The notes beneath the pieces were generated by a model. The model saw only the letters and a program-made list of their open reading frames with translations. It searched no databases and was not told the origin of the DNA. Made by a program: the position numbers and the translations under genes. Below are positions 35,739 through 44,538 of a stretch of DNA of 64,000 nt, one piece after another; within the stretch, counting starts at the first letter, position 1, and each line of letters begins with the position of its first letter. This DNA is from Streptomyces actinomycinicus (lineage in GTDB: Bacteria; Actinomycetota; Actinomycetes; Streptomycetales; Streptomycetaceae): contig NZ_JAERRK010000004.1 of assembly GCF_016741775.1 (NCBI RefSeq), positions 372,001-436,000 of the forward strand. Reading direction: 5' to 3'.

Positions 35739-36914
35739 TCAACGCGCGGGTTTCCACTCGAACATGACGATCGTGGCGTCGTCGCGCAGGCGGCTGTCCT
35801 GGGAGTCCAGGAGCGAGTGGATCAGGCGCCTGAGCGTCTCCGGCGCGATCTCTCCGGTGGCGCTCGCGCGGATGACGTAGTCGGCGAAGCGTTCCAGGCC
35901 GAGCAGTCGCCCGTCGGCCATCCGCGCCTCGATGACACCGTCGGTGTAGAGCAGTACCCGGTCCCCCGGCCGGAGCCGGGTCTCGTGCACCCGGCGGTCA
36001 CGCCCGGAGAGCAGGGACCGCAGTCCCATGGGCGGGTCCGCCTCGCGGGCCAGCGCGTCGGCGACCAGCCGCTGGTCGCGGATCAGCAGGGGGGCCGGAT
36101 GGCCGCAGTTGCTCCACTGCAGGACGCCGGTGGCGAAGTCGAGCTGGGCGATGATGCCGGTGCAGAACTGGTCCGGCAGCCATCGGGTGAGCGCCTCGTC
36201 GACGCCGTCCACGAGCGTGCGCAGGCCGGCGTCGGTGCGCCGGGCGTTGCGACAGGCGGCCAGGGCCACCGCGCTGGTGAGCCCGGAGAGCAGGTTGTGC
36301 CCCATGGCGTCCAGGACGACGGTGTGCAGGGCGGTGGCGGTCAGGGAGTGGTCGAAGGCGTCGCCGCCGATGTCGTAGGCGGGTTCGAGGACGGCGGTGG
36401 AGACGACGTCGCTGTTGCCGATGGTGCGCGGCGGCAGGAAGGCCCGCAGCATCTCTGCGGGCAGGTGCATCTCCTCGGTGCGGGTCCGCCGCACGAAGGA
36501 GTCCATGTACGTGCGCTTGGAGGTGATCATCATCGCGAGGAGCGCGGCGAGGGCGCGGCCCTGGCGCAGCGACTCGGCGCTGATCACCTGCGCGTGCACG
36601 GCGAGCGCGCCGAGCCGCTCGGCGCCGTCCAGCAGCGGGAACCAGGCCGTCATCCCGTCCCGTTCGGACTCCTCCACGCGCAGGGACTGGGTGCGGTAGC
36701 ACCAGCCGGCGAGCGAGGCGTCGATGAGGAGGGTGGGGGCCACGTCGGTCAGCGGCACGAGGTGACGCTGCTGCAGGTCGGCGAGGTAGACCACCGCGTG
36801 CCGCAGGCCCAGCAGCCGCACGCACCGGGCGACGGCGTCCGAGAGGTCGACGGTGCACAGACCGGGATCGGCGAGGAACTCCTGCAGCGGCGCACTGCTC
36901 GCTTCTGCCGTCAC
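35739..36914 (-). CDS. GAF-SpoIIE/PP2C serine phosphatase
   Basis: 391 residues from GTG 36914 (VTAEASSAPL); the frame opens earlier at 36959. Residues 1-140 are GAF-like (DLSDAVARCVRLLGLRHAVVYLAD, PLLDGAERLGALAVHA). The phosphatase core follows with ILEPAYDIGGDAFDHSL-type VLEPAYDIGGDAFD, VVLDAMGHNLLSGL, WSNCGHPAPLLI, LLYTDGVIEARM and RDDATIVMFEW. It would act on an anti-anti-sigma factor. Same strand as the PadR gene, 43 bases away, but terminating before it. Confidence 0.87.
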   Translation of the reverse strand: MTAEASSAPLQEFLADPGLCTVDLSDAVARCVRLLGLRHAVVYLADLQQRHLVPLTDVAPTLLIDASLAGWCYRTQSLRVEESERDGMTAWFPLLDGAERLGALAVHAQVISAESLRQGRALAALLAMMITSKRTYMDSFVRRTRTEEMHLPAEMLRAFLPPRTIGNSDVVSTAVLEPAYDIGGDAFDHSLTATALHTVVLDAMGHNLLSGLTSAVALAACRNARRTDAGLRTLVDGVDEALTRWLPDQFCTGIIAQLDFATGVLQWSNCGHPAPLLIRDQRLVADALAREADPPMGLRSLLSGRDRRVHETRLRPGDRVLLYTDGVIEARMADGRLLGLERFADYVIRASATGEIAPETLRRLIHSLLDSQDSRLRDDATIVMFEWKPAR

Positions 36915-37067
36915 CTCTCCACCCCCACCCGGGTCCGGTCGTCCTGCCAGCAGTCTCACACCGCTGCCCGCGCCGCGCAGGACGGGTTCGGCCGCACGAG
37001 GAACCCGGGCCGAGGCACCATCGTCGAGCCACTCGGGTGAGCCGGCCGGGGCCGCGGCACGCGCCGG

Positions 37068-37895
37068 CTACGCCAGCTTCTCCAGGAAGGCGGCCAGTTC
37101 CGCGTTGAAGCGGGCCGGGTCCTCCATGTTCGGGTAGTGGGCGGTGTCCGGGACGCCGACGGTACGGCCGTCCTGGACCAGGCCGGCCAGGCGGGCGGCC
37201 ATGGCGAGGTGGTCCGGGGAGTCCAGGTCGCCGTTGACGGCGAGGAAGGGCACCTCGATGCCCGGCACGCGCTCCCAGGTCCCGGTGACGGGCACGTGGT
37301 GGTCGGGCTCGCCGGGGCTGTGCTTGCGCAGGGTGCCCAGGCCCGTCTCCCGCAGCAGGGCCACCACTTCGGGGTCGACATCGGCCACGTCCCGGTGCGG
37401 ACCGGCGGCCCAGCGTACGTACGCGTCGGCCCAGCCTGCCAGGTCGCCGGCGGCCAGCGCCTGTTGCTGGGCGCCCGCGACCTGAAGGACCCACGGGTTC
37501 TCGAAAACGGGTTCGCTGGTGCCGGAACCGCTGACGACGACCGCGCGGACCAGCTCGGGGTACTCCAGGGCGCAGTCGACGGCTATGCCGCCGCCCATGC
37601 ACAGCCCGACCAGCACGGCGGGAGCGGCGTCGAGGCCCCGGAGCAGCGTGGCGAGGTCGTCGACCTGCCGGAAGGGGCGGGTCGCGTTGTCGGAGGCGCC
37701 GTGGCCGCGGGCGTCCCAGGCGATGACCCGGTGGCTCGGCGCGAAGGCCCGGATCTGCTCCGCCCACATGCGGTGGTCGGTGAAGCCGCCGTGCAGGAGG
37801 ACGAGGGGCGCACCGGAGCCGGCCTCCCGGTAGGCGAGGCAGCCGTCGGCGGTCTGCAGCGAACGGACGGGAAGGGATGCCAAGTCGAAATTCAT
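37068..37895 (-). CDS. Alpha/beta hydrolase
   Basis: 275 residues. The oxyanion region is VLLHGGFTDHRMWAEQI, the nucleophile elbow GLCMGGGIA has Cys in place of the usual Ser (G-L-C-M-G), and the acid and His are in NGDLDSPDH and DTAHYPNMEDP. The G-x-C-x-G elbow is unusual and recalls dienelactone-hydrolase-like enzymes. Length fits the family. It diverges from the MarR gene with a shared 57-bp promoter region holding two operator copies, so it is the probable MarR target. Confidence 0.85.
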   Translation of the reverse strand: MNFDLASLPVRSLQTADGCLAYREAGSGAPLVLLHGGFTDHRMWAEQIRAFAPSHRVIAWDARGHGASDNATRPFRQVDDLATLLRGLDAAPAVLVGLCMGGGIAVDCALEYPELVRAVVVSGSGTSEPVFENPWVLQVAGAQQQALAAGDLAGWADAYVRWAAGPHRDVADVDPEVVALLRETGLGTLRKHSPGEPDHHVPVTGTWERVPGIEVPFLAVNGDLDSPDHLAMAARLAGLVQDGRTVGVPDTAHYPNMEDPARFNAELAAFLEKLA

Positions 37896-37943
37896 GACAA
37901 CCAAGGTGTCATCATTCTGGAAAGTTGGCAACCAAGGTGTCAT
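37894..37943. promoter_or_regulatory. Duplicated operator between the hydrolase and marR
   Basis: Two 19-bp elements of the form ATGACA-ACCAAGG-TGTCAT are 31 bp apart, at 37894-37912 (perfect 6-bp arms) and 37925-37943 (left arm TTGGCA). The first overlaps the hydrolase start codon; the second lies ten bases before the MarR ATG. This layout is typical of a MarR repressor that controls both divergent genes. Confidence 0.75.
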
Positions 37944-37952
37944 CCTTGTCCC

Positions 37953-38447
37953 ATGAACGACGACCGCACCGCCCACGCGCCCGACTCCGCCGGACCGTCC
38001 CGGGACCAGCTGGCCGAACGCCTCACCGAGGTCTTCGACCTGGTCGGGCCGCTCTACCGGCGGGTGCAGCGCAAGGTGGAGGAGGCCGCGCCCATCGAGG
38101 GGCTGTCCGTCGGCGTGCGCGCGGTGCTCGATCTGCTGCGCGCCCGGGGGCCGATGACGGTTCCGCAGATGGGCCGGGCGCAGGCGCTCAGCCGGCAGTT
38201 CGTCCAGCGCATGGTGAACGACGCGGCACGGCAGGGACTGGTGGAGAGCATCGCGAACCCGGCACACCGCCGGTCCTCGCTCATCCGGCTCACCGACCCG
38301 GGCCGGGCCACGATCGCAGCCGTGCGGGCCCGCGAGCAGGAACTGCTGCGGCAGGTGGACGGCGATCTGAGCATCGCGGACGTGGAGACCTGCCTGCGCG
38401 TGCTCAGTGCGATGCACGCACTGTTCGCCGATGTCGACGTGGACTGA
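37953..38447 (+). CDS. MarR-family transcriptional regulator
   Basis: 164 residues. Helices 1-2 (LAERLTEVFDLVGPLYRRVQRKVEE) precede the winged helix (LSVGVRAVLDLLRARGPMTVPQMGRAQALSRQFVQRMVNDAARQGLVE, wing NPAHRRSSLIRLTDPGR). A C-terminal dimerisation helix pair follows. It probably represses itself and the divergent alpha/beta hydrolase through the operators at 37894-37943. The inducing ligand is unknown, perhaps the hydrolase substrate. Confidence 0.88.
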   Translation: MNDDRTAHAPDSAGPSRDQLAERLTEVFDLVGPLYRRVQRKVEEAAPIEGLSVGVRAVLDLLRARGPMTVPQMGRAQALSRQFVQRMVNDAARQGLVESIANPAHRRSSLIRLTDPGRATIAAVRAREQELLRQVDGDLSIADVETCLRVLSAMHALFADVDVD

Positions 38448-38464
38448 GCGCGCCGCGCGGACGG

Positions 38465-39298
38465 TCAGCCGGTGGCCAGACTCTTCAGCTGGTCCGCGGA
38501 GCCGTTGAAGCTGTCGTGGTCGCCGACCGTCTTGCCCGTCGAGGTGTACTGCCACATCGTGTGCACCGTCCAGCCCGCCGGCAAGGTGCCCACGGTCGAG
38601 GCGTAGCGTGCGATCCACAGCGGATTGGTCGTGCCGAACCCGGCGTAGTTGCCGGTGCATTCGGTCCACCAGCTGGTCGCGGTGTAGATGACCGCGTCAC
38701 GGCCGGTACGGGACTTGTAACGGTTCAGGAAGTCACGGATCCAGCTCACCATGGCGCTCGTGGACTTGCCGTAGCAGGCGTCACCGTACGGGTTCCACTC
38801 GATGTCGAGGGCGCCGGGCAGGGTCTTGCCGTCCTTGGACCAGCCGCCGCCGTGATCCACGAAGTAGTCGGCCTGGGCGGCGCCGCCCGCCGTGTCCGGT
38901 GTGGCGAAGTGGTAGGCGCCACGGGTCATGCCGACGTCGTACGAACCGTCGTACTGCTGGGCGAAGTAGGGGTTGGTGTAGGACGTCCCCTCGGTGGCCT
39001 TGGTGTACGCCCATCTGGTGCCGCTGCCCCACAGCGTCTGCCAGTCGACGTCGAGCTGGTGGCTGGAGACGTCCACCCCCTCGAGCTGGGAGGCGCGGCC
39101 GGCCGGGGGCGGGGTCCCGGAGGATCCGTCGTGGGCGAGGACGCCGATACCCATGTAGGCGCTGCCCCGTACGGGGATGTCCCCGGCCGGCTCGGGCACG
39201 GCCGGGGAACTGGTCAGGAGGAGGCCGGTCAGGGCGCCCACGACGCACAGGAGGGACCGGCCGCGGAGAGAGCATATGAGGCTTCGCACGGGTTCCAT
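38465..39298 (-). CDS. Secreted GH25-type lysozyme
   Basis: 277 residues from ATG 39298 (MEPVRSLICSLRGRSLL). The signal peptide is residues 1-40 (basic start, LLCVVGALTGLLLTSSPAVPEPA). The GH25 barrel begins QLEGVDVSSHQ, with WAYTKATEGTSYTNPYFAQQY, GAYHFATPD, LPGALDIEWNP (catalytic acidic cluster) and MWQYTSTGKTVG. The enzyme cleaves the beta-1,4 bond of peptidoglycan. It faces the MarR gene 18 bases away on the other strand. Confidence 0.88.
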   Translation of the reverse strand: MEPVRSLICSLRGRSLLCVVGALTGLLLTSSPAVPEPAGDIPVRGSAYMGIGVLAHDGSSGTPPPAGRASQLEGVDVSSHQLDVDWQTLWGSGTRWAYTKATEGTSYTNPYFAQQYDGSYDVGMTRGAYHFATPDTAGGAAQADYFVDHGGGWSKDGKTLPGALDIEWNPYGDACYGKSTSAMVSWIRDFLNRYKSRTGRDAVIYTATSWWTECTGNYAGFGTTNPLWIARYASTVGTLPAGWTVHTMWQYTSTGKTVGDHDSFNGSADQLKSLATG

Positions 39299-39383
39299 CT
39301 GACCCGGTGTCGGGTCGTCCCGCACTCCGGGTGCCGCCCGAGGAGGCCATCCGCGGCCGGTCCGTGGGCCATGCGGGTGCTCG

Positions 39384-41246
39384 TCAGCCCTCGATGCGGT
39401 GCTGGGTCCAGAAGGAGGTGAGGTCGGTGGTCGTGGCGGCCTGGGCCGCCGCCTTGAACTCGGCCGTGGTGGACACGCCGTACCAGTGCGCGGTCGCGTA
39501 GTCCTTCAGCAGCTTGGCCATGGCGGTGTCCCCGAGGACGCGCCGCAGGTCGTGCAGGGCGCACTTGCCGTAGCCGTAGACGACGGTGGAGTACCGGGAG
39601 GAGTGCGCGTCCCAGTACGCCATCGGGTTGGTGAGCTTCTCGGCGCTGGAGGACCAGGAGACGCCGCTCCAGCAGTTGGTTCCGGTCTTGCCCTGGGCGA
39701 GGTCGGTGGCGTAGTCCGTGAACGACTCGTCCAGCCAGGGACTTGCGTACTCGTCGTCGCCGACGATGCCGTACCACCACTGGTGGGCGATCTCGTGGGT
39801 GAGCGCGGTGGTGCTGACCACGTCGAGGACGAAGCCCGGGTACTCCATTCCGCCGAACCAGTAGTTGTTGTCGATGACGGCGTCCAGCTCGCCGTACGGG
39901 TAGGCGCCGAACCGGCCGGCGTGGGCGTCGACCGCGGACTTGGCGGTGCTGAGCATCGACTGGGCGCTGGAGGAACTGATGCCGGAGACGGAGTAGACGT
40001 TCACCGGGACACCGGCGGCCGAGGTGCCGGAGATCTTGGTGAAGGGTCCGGCGGCCCAGGCGAAGTCGCGGACCTTGGCGGCGGTGGCGGTGGTGACGGT
40101 ACGGCCGCTGGAGCCGGGCGTGTCGGTGGAGGTGCCGGTGGCCGGGACCAGCAGGCTGCTGGGGTGGTCGAGGGTGACCTTGAAGTCGGCGGCCAGGGAG
40201 TAGAAGGACTCGCCGTTGTTCGTGTACGGGTCCAGGTGCCAGCCGGCGCCGTCACGGACGGCGAGGACGGGCAGTGCGTTGCCGATGAAGCTGTAGGCGC
40301 CGTCGTGGCCGAAGCGGTCGGCGCCGCTGGGCACGGTGATGCCGAGGTCGAAGCCGATGGTGGCGCTCTGGCCCTGGGCCAGCGGACTCGGCAGGTCGAT
40401 CTTCAGCGCGGTGCAGGCGACGGAGAGGGCGCCGGCGGTGCCGCCGGTGACGTTGCTGACCCTGATCGGCATCGCGTCGCAGGTGCCGTGGTAGTTGTCC
40501 CACAGTCTCAGGTACACCTCGCCGAGCGCGGTGGCGGAGGCGTTGGTGAAGGTCACGCTCTCGTGCCCGGTCCAGCCGGTGCCGCTGCCGTCACTGCTCA
40601 GGTCGACCGTGTACGAGGGTGCCGAGGGGGTGCGGACGGAGTCGGTGGGCGGCGGGGTGGTGCCGCCGGAGGTGTCGAGGGCTATGTCGTCCAGGACGAA
40701 GCTGGTCCGGAGGCTGGAGTCCTCGGTCCCGGTGAAGGAGAGGGTGACGGTCTGGCCGGCGAACGAGGACACGTCGAGGGACTTCTGGAGGTAGCCGGTG
40801 TTCTTGTCCAGGTTCGAGTAGGTGGCCAGGGTCGTGCTGCCGATCTTGGCCGTGAGCTTGTCGTAGGCGATGGACGAGGTCGTCTCGGTGGTGTCGATGT
40901 GCAGCCAGAAGGTGAGGGTGGCCGTGCTGCAGCCGGACGGGATCGTCACGCTCTGGGTGAGGGTGTCGGTGTGGGTGCTGCCGACGCCGTCCAGCCAGGC
41001 GTAGGAACTGCCGCCGTGGGCGGTCTGTCCGGACCGGCTGGTGATCACGGTGGACGAGGAGGCGGTCCAGGGTGATGTCCCGCTCTCGAAGCCGCCGTTG
41101 GTGACCACCTGGGCCGGAGTGCAGGCGGCGGCCACGGGTGCCGTGGCGGGCCGGGCGGCGGCGGGGGTGCCGGGCAGGACGAGGGCGGCCAGCGCGGCGA
41201 CGGTGACCGCACCGGCGCCGAGGGCCTTGTGGGGAGTCGATCTCAC
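39384..41246 (-). CDS. Secreted M1-family (gluzincin) metallopeptidase with N-terminal beta-sandwich domain
   Basis: 620 residues. A signal peptide spans about 1-32. Residues 45-195 form a beta-sandwich (VVTNGGFESGTSPWTASS, then SFVLDDIALD), like a carbohydrate- or surface-binding module. The catalytic part follows with the GGMEYP exopeptidase motif (465-470), HEIAHQWW (H484, E485, H488) and the third zinc ligand E507 in WLDES. This M1 order is clear. It is expected outside the cell in peptide recycling. The promoter should lie in 41247-41514, a 268-bp gap where no further gene is seen. Confidence 0.9.
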   Translation of the reverse strand: MRSTPHKALGAGAVTVAALAALVLPGTPAAARPATAPVAAACTPAQVVTNGGFESGTSPWTASSSTVITSRSGQTAHGGSSYAWLDGVGSTHTDTLTQSVTIPSGCSTATLTFWLHIDTTETTSSIAYDKLTAKIGSTTLATYSNLDKNTGYLQKSLDVSSFAGQTVTLSFTGTEDSSLRTSFVLDDIALDTSGGTTPPPTDSVRTPSAPSYTVDLSSDGSGTGWTGHESVTFTNASATALGEVYLRLWDNYHGTCDAMPIRVSNVTGGTAGALSVACTALKIDLPSPLAQGQSATIGFDLGITVPSGADRFGHDGAYSFIGNALPVLAVRDGAGWHLDPYTNNGESFYSLAADFKVTLDHPSSLLVPATGTSTDTPGSSGRTVTTATAAKVRDFAWAAGPFTKISGTSAAGVPVNVYSVSGISSSSAQSMLSTAKSAVDAHAGRFGAYPYGELDAVIDNNYWFGGMEYPGFVLDVVSTTALTHEIAHQWWYGIVGDDEYASPWLDESFTDYATDLAQGKTGTNCWSGVSWSSSAEKLTNPMAYWDAHSSRYSTVVYGYGKCALHDLRRVLGDTAMAKLLKDYATAHWYGVSTTAEFKAAAQAATTTDLTSFWTQHRIEG

Positions 41247-41514
41247 ACGCTACTCCTTTGGCGGCGGCCGGGGTCCCGGCCTGCTCGATGGCCGCGCCGG
41301 GCCGGCTGGGGTGTGCCGGCGGCGGCCGTGGACGGTGCTTGCGCGATCGCTGTGCTGGGGAGCGGGCCGCCCCGTGGGGCCGGGACGGCGACTGCCGAAA
41401 GGGTGACAGATTTGACCGGTTCATGCCAGACCGATTCCGGGGGTGCGTCCCGGGACGGTTCCTCGTCCCGGGGCATCGCGAACGCCGCCCGGCGTCGGCC
41501 GGGCGGCGCCGGCG

Positions 41515-42171
41515 TCAGGCGGAGCGCAGCGTCATGAAGACGGCCCGCAGCCGGGTGCCGTCGGGTCCCGCCCAGCCGCCCGCGACATGGCCGACCGCTC
41601 CCGGGGCGGGCAACGGCTGCCGGCCGGCGACCGGTTGCAGCACGCGGTGCACGTACAGGGTCGTGCCGTGGGGCGTGACGAGCCGGGTGCCGTCCCCGTC
41701 GTCGGCCGCCGCGGGGAGGGAACCACCGACGGCGAAGGGGGACCCGCCGTAGGAGCGGGTCACCTCATGGTCGGGGGTGTCGCTGATGCTCTGGGCCATG
41801 GCCTGGGCCCGGCCCTGGACCAGCGACAGCAGTTCGGCGACCAGGACCGGGTCCTGGCAGCCGTCGTACACCCAGCGCGTGCCGAGCACCCCGTGCTCCG
41901 TCGTGCCGACGAGGGCCTGCTCGGCCCCCTCCAGCGGCGTCCCGCGATAGGTGAGCGGCACCAGGTAGGCCGTCCGCTCGGGGCCCGAGGTGTCGGTGGC
42001 CACCATGAACTCGATGCCGACCTCGCCCTCGGGGTCGTCCAGCCGGAACCCGCCGGACTTCTCGAGGACGGGGGCGTCCGCGCCCCCGCGGTACCAGGGC
42101 CGGGCCGGCAGCCACTCGGTGAGCAGTTCGAGCTTGGTGGGCTTGAGGGTGGTGTGGTGGATGACGGCCAT
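41515..42171 (-). CDS. Maltokinase N-terminal cap-like domain protein
   Basis: 218 residues. It begins MAVIHHTTLKPTKLELLTEWLPARPWYRGG, the pattern of the cap domain that precedes the kinase of actinobacterial maltokinases. Strands with VGIEFMVATDTSGPERTAYLVPLTYRGTPLEGAEQALVG continue it, but no kinase domain follows. A stand-alone cap may bind sugars or partner proteins. It is about 40 bases downstream of the polysaccharide island on the same strand, so a weak link to that system is possible. Confidence 0.7.
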   Translation of the reverse strand: MAVIHHTTLKPTKLELLTEWLPARPWYRGGADAPVLEKSGGFRLDDPEGEVGIEFMVATDTSGPERTAYLVPLTYRGTPLEGAEQALVGTTEHGVLGTRWVYDGCQDPVLVAELLSLVQGRAQAMAQSISDTPDHEVTRSYGGSPFAVGGSLPAAADDGDGTRLVTPHGTTLYVHRVLQPVAGRQPLPAPGAVGHVAGGWAGPDGTRLRAVFMTLRSA

Positions 42172-42210
42172 GCGGTCGTTGCCTCCTGTCGGTGCGGACG
42201 CTGACCCGGC

Positions 42211-42882
42211 TCAGCCTTCCACACCCTCCTCACCGGTCAGCGCCGGGCTCAACCCGGCCCACGGATTGGGCGGTTCGCCCGTCACCGGCCCGCACACGGC
42301 CGCGCCCCGCTCGTGTGCCGTGCGCACGGCGAGCGGGACGAGCACCTCCGGGACGCCGTAGACGAGGTGGCAGAACCGGTCCGCCGGGTGGCGGGCGGTC
42401 CAGGCCGGGCGGGTGAACGCCGAGACGTACGTCGACCAGTGCCCCTCGAACGTCACCGTCAGGTCGGCGAGCCGGGCGTACCCGGGGTCCGGGTGAACGC
42501 CGGGGTTGAGGACGACCGTTCCGGCGCCGAGCCGCCGCAGGTCCCGGACCAGGCGGCGGCAGGCGGGCAGGCCCTGCGCGGTGGCGGTGACCCGGTCCAG
42601 GAAGCAGCCGTCGGCCGCGTACCACTCCTGGTGCCGGCGCATCTCCTCGGCGATGCGGGCCCGGTCCCGGACGCCGTAGTCGGTGTCGACGTAGCCGAGC
42701 AGCCGGGCCCCGGCCGTGCGCAGGGCCCGGGCCGCCGCGGTGAACGCGGGATCGGGAGCGGTGCCGGGCCCGTTCGCCGGGTTCAGGACGACCCCGTAGG
42801 TGCGCTCCGTCGCCCCGATCAGCCGGTGCCAGGCACCCGGGTCCTCGGCCGGATGCACGTACAGCGGCACCAGCAGGCTCAC
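42211..42882 (-). CDS. Spherulin-4 / GH135-like (Sph3-type) glycosidase-fold protein
   Basis: 223 residues from GTG 42882, which overlaps the preceding stop (GTGA). The spherulation-specific family 4 pattern is clear: LLVPLYVHPAED at the start, VVLNPANGPG, LLGYVDTDYG, WYAADGCFLDRV, VVLNPGVHPDPGY and LTVTFEGHW. In fungal Sph3 the corresponding site reads D-E; here D96 is followed by R97, so one presumed catalytic acid is replaced, while E146 in TFEG remains. No signal peptide is present, unlike secreted fungal relatives. It is the last gene of the island and may trim or bind nascent galactosaminoglycan-like polymer. Confidence 0.85.
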   Translation of the reverse strand: MSLLVPLYVHPAEDPGAWHRLIGATERTYGVVLNPANGPGTAPDPAFTAAARALRTAGARLLGYVDTDYGVRDRARIAEEMRRHQEWYAADGCFLDRVTATAQGLPACRRLVRDLRRLGAGTVVLNPGVHPDPGYARLADLTVTFEGHWSTYVSAFTRPAWTARHPADRFCHLVYGVPEVLVPLAVRTAHERGAAVCGPVTGEPPNPWAGLSPALTGEEGVEG

Positions 42883-43778
42883 GGCACCTGCTCCGTGGCG
42901 GCCGCCCAGAGCGCGGCGAGGGCCTCGTCCAGGCTGTGGGCCGGGCGCCACCCCAGTGCCCGGGCCGCCGCGGAGACGTCCGAGCACTGCCACGAGACCT
43001 GCGCGGAACGCGCCGAACCCGCGGTGCCCTCGTCGAGCCGGCCGCGGAACCCCGCCAGCCGGGCCAGTCCGTGCGCCAGCTCCCGGACCGGCAGGGCCGT
43101 TCCGCTGCTGATGTTGAGGACCGGGGGCAGCGGCGCGGGGACGGTGACGGCGTACTCGACCGCGCGGGCGACATCGCGTACGTCGACGAAGTCGCGGTGC
43201 GCGGAGAGGTCCCCGAGGCGCAGCACCGCCGCGGGGTCCTGGCCGGCCGTGGCGAGCAGCGCGGCCAGCCGGCCGGGCAGGCTCGCGACGGGTGCGCCGG
43301 GGCCGACCGGGTTGCCGACCCGGAGCACGACCGCGTCCAGGGCTGCCGAGGTGACCGCGACCGTGCCCGCCAGCTTGGTGGCGCCGTAAGGGGTGACCGG
43401 GCCCGCGGGCGCCGACTCGGGGACCGGCACGTCCCGGATGCCCGGCCCGTACTCGGCGGCCGAGCCGAGGTGCACCAGGCGGGCCGTGGGTGCCGCCTCG
43501 CGCAGCGCCGTGCACAGGACGGCGGGGCCGCGGGCGTTGACCTCGGCCAGGGTCACGGTGTCGCCGCCGGTGGCGCCCGCGCAGTTGACGACGGCGTCGG
43601 GGGCGGCCGCCGCCAGTGTGTTCGCGAGCCGGTCCGGCCGGTCGGCGGCCAGGTCGACGGCGAACTCGGCGGATGCGTCACGGCCGGCGGCGAGGACGTG
43701 CGCGCCCGGGAGGGCGCGCAGCCGCTCCGCCACATGGCGGCCCAGGTATCCGGTGCCGCCGAGGACGAGAATGCGCAT
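42879..43778 (-). CDS. NAD-dependent epimerase/dehydratase (extended SDR)
   Basis: 299 residues. The Rossmann motif LVLGGTGYLGRHVAERL opens the protein. The catalytic region has LVHLGSAAEYGPG (Ser/Thr) and TPYGATKLAG (Y-x3-K), then VLRVGNPVGPG. These place it among NAD-dependent nucleotide-sugar epimerases, dehydratases or reductases. With the 4,6-dehydratase at 44539 it could finish a modified sugar nucleotide, for example by 4-keto reduction or epimerisation. The start is seven bases after the nucleotidyltransferase stop, and its stop overlaps the spherulin-4 start. Confidence 0.85.
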   Translation of the reverse strand: MRILVLGGTGYLGRHVAERLRALPGAHVLAAGRDASAEFAVDLAADRPDRLANTLAAAAPDAVVNCAGATGGDTVTLAEVNARGPAVLCTALREAAPTARLVHLGSAAEYGPGIRDVPVPESAPAGPVTPYGATKLAGTVAVTSAALDAVVLRVGNPVGPGAPVASLPGRLAALLATAGQDPAAVLRLGDLSAHRDFVDVRDVARAVEYAVTVPAPLPPVLNISSGTALPVRELAHGLARLAGFRGRLDEGTAGSARSAQVSWQCSDVSAAARALGWRPAHSLDEALAALWAAATEQVP

Positions 43779-43785
43779 GTGGTAC

Positions 43786-44499
43786 TCAGGCTCCCTTGAG
43801 CAGCAGGGACTTGCGGGTGGTGAACTCGGCGTTGGCACGGTCGTAGTCGTCGGGGCGGCCGATGTCCAGCCAGTAGCCGTCGAACTCGTAGGCGTGCGGC
43901 GGGTTCTGGCTGCCCAGCAGGTCGAGGACCAGCTCGTCGAAGCCGAGCGGCAGACCCGGCGTGTATCCGTCCAGGGTCGAGCGGCTGAGGCCGTAGACGC
44001 CCATGGAGACGCGGTAGTCCATGCTGGGCTTCTCGGTGAACGCGACGACCTTGCTCTCGGCGGTGGTGAGGACGCCGAAGTCGATGTGCACCTTGCGGGC
44101 GTAGGTCGCGATGGTGAGCGGGGCGCCCGAGGCACGGTGCTGGTGCAGCACGTCGGCGTAGTCGAGGTCGGTGAGTATGTCTCCGTTCATCACCAGGAAG
44201 GTCTCGGGCAGCCGGTCTCTGAGGCCCAGCAGCGGGCCCATGGTGCCCAGTGGGCTCTCCTCGGTGGCGTAGTCGACGCTCATCCCCCACTGGGAGCCGT
44301 CGCCGACGTAGGCGCGGATGATCTCACCGAGGTGTCCGATGGCGATGGTGCAGCGGGTGAAGCCCGCGGCCGACAGCTGGCGCAGCACGATCTCCAGGAT
44401 GGCGTGCTGGTCGCCGATCGGGACGAGCGGCTTGGGCAGTGCGGTGGTGTAGGGCCGCAGCCGGACGCCCTTGCCTCCCGCCAGGATCACTGCATGCAT
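43786..44499 (-). CDS. Sugar-1-phosphate nucleotidyltransferase
   Basis: 237 residues. The nucleotide-binding signature is MHAVILAGGKGVRLRPYT, followed by LPKPLVPIGDQ (conserved Lys), FLVMNGDILTDLDY (metal-binding Asp) and FDGYWLDIGRPDDYDRA. It activates a hexose-1-phosphate as an NDP-sugar. The exact sugar and nucleotide cannot be read from these motifs. Its position between the dehydratase and the second SDR suggests it feeds the glycosyltransferase at 46976. Confidence 0.9.
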   Translation of the reverse strand: MHAVILAGGKGVRLRPYTTALPKPLVPIGDQHAILEIVLRQLSAAGFTRCTIAIGHLGEIIRAYVGDGSQWGMSVDYATEESPLGTMGPLLGLRDRLPETFLVMNGDILTDLDYADVLHQHRASGAPLTIATYARKVHIDFGVLTTAESKVVAFTEKPSMDYRVSMGVYGLSRSTLDGYTPGLPLGFDELVLDLLGSQNPPHAYEFDGYWLDIGRPDDYDRANAEFTTRKSLLLKGA

Positions 44500-44538
44500 G
44501 GGGCTCCTCCTTCGTCGATGGGGGCCGGGTCGGACGGG

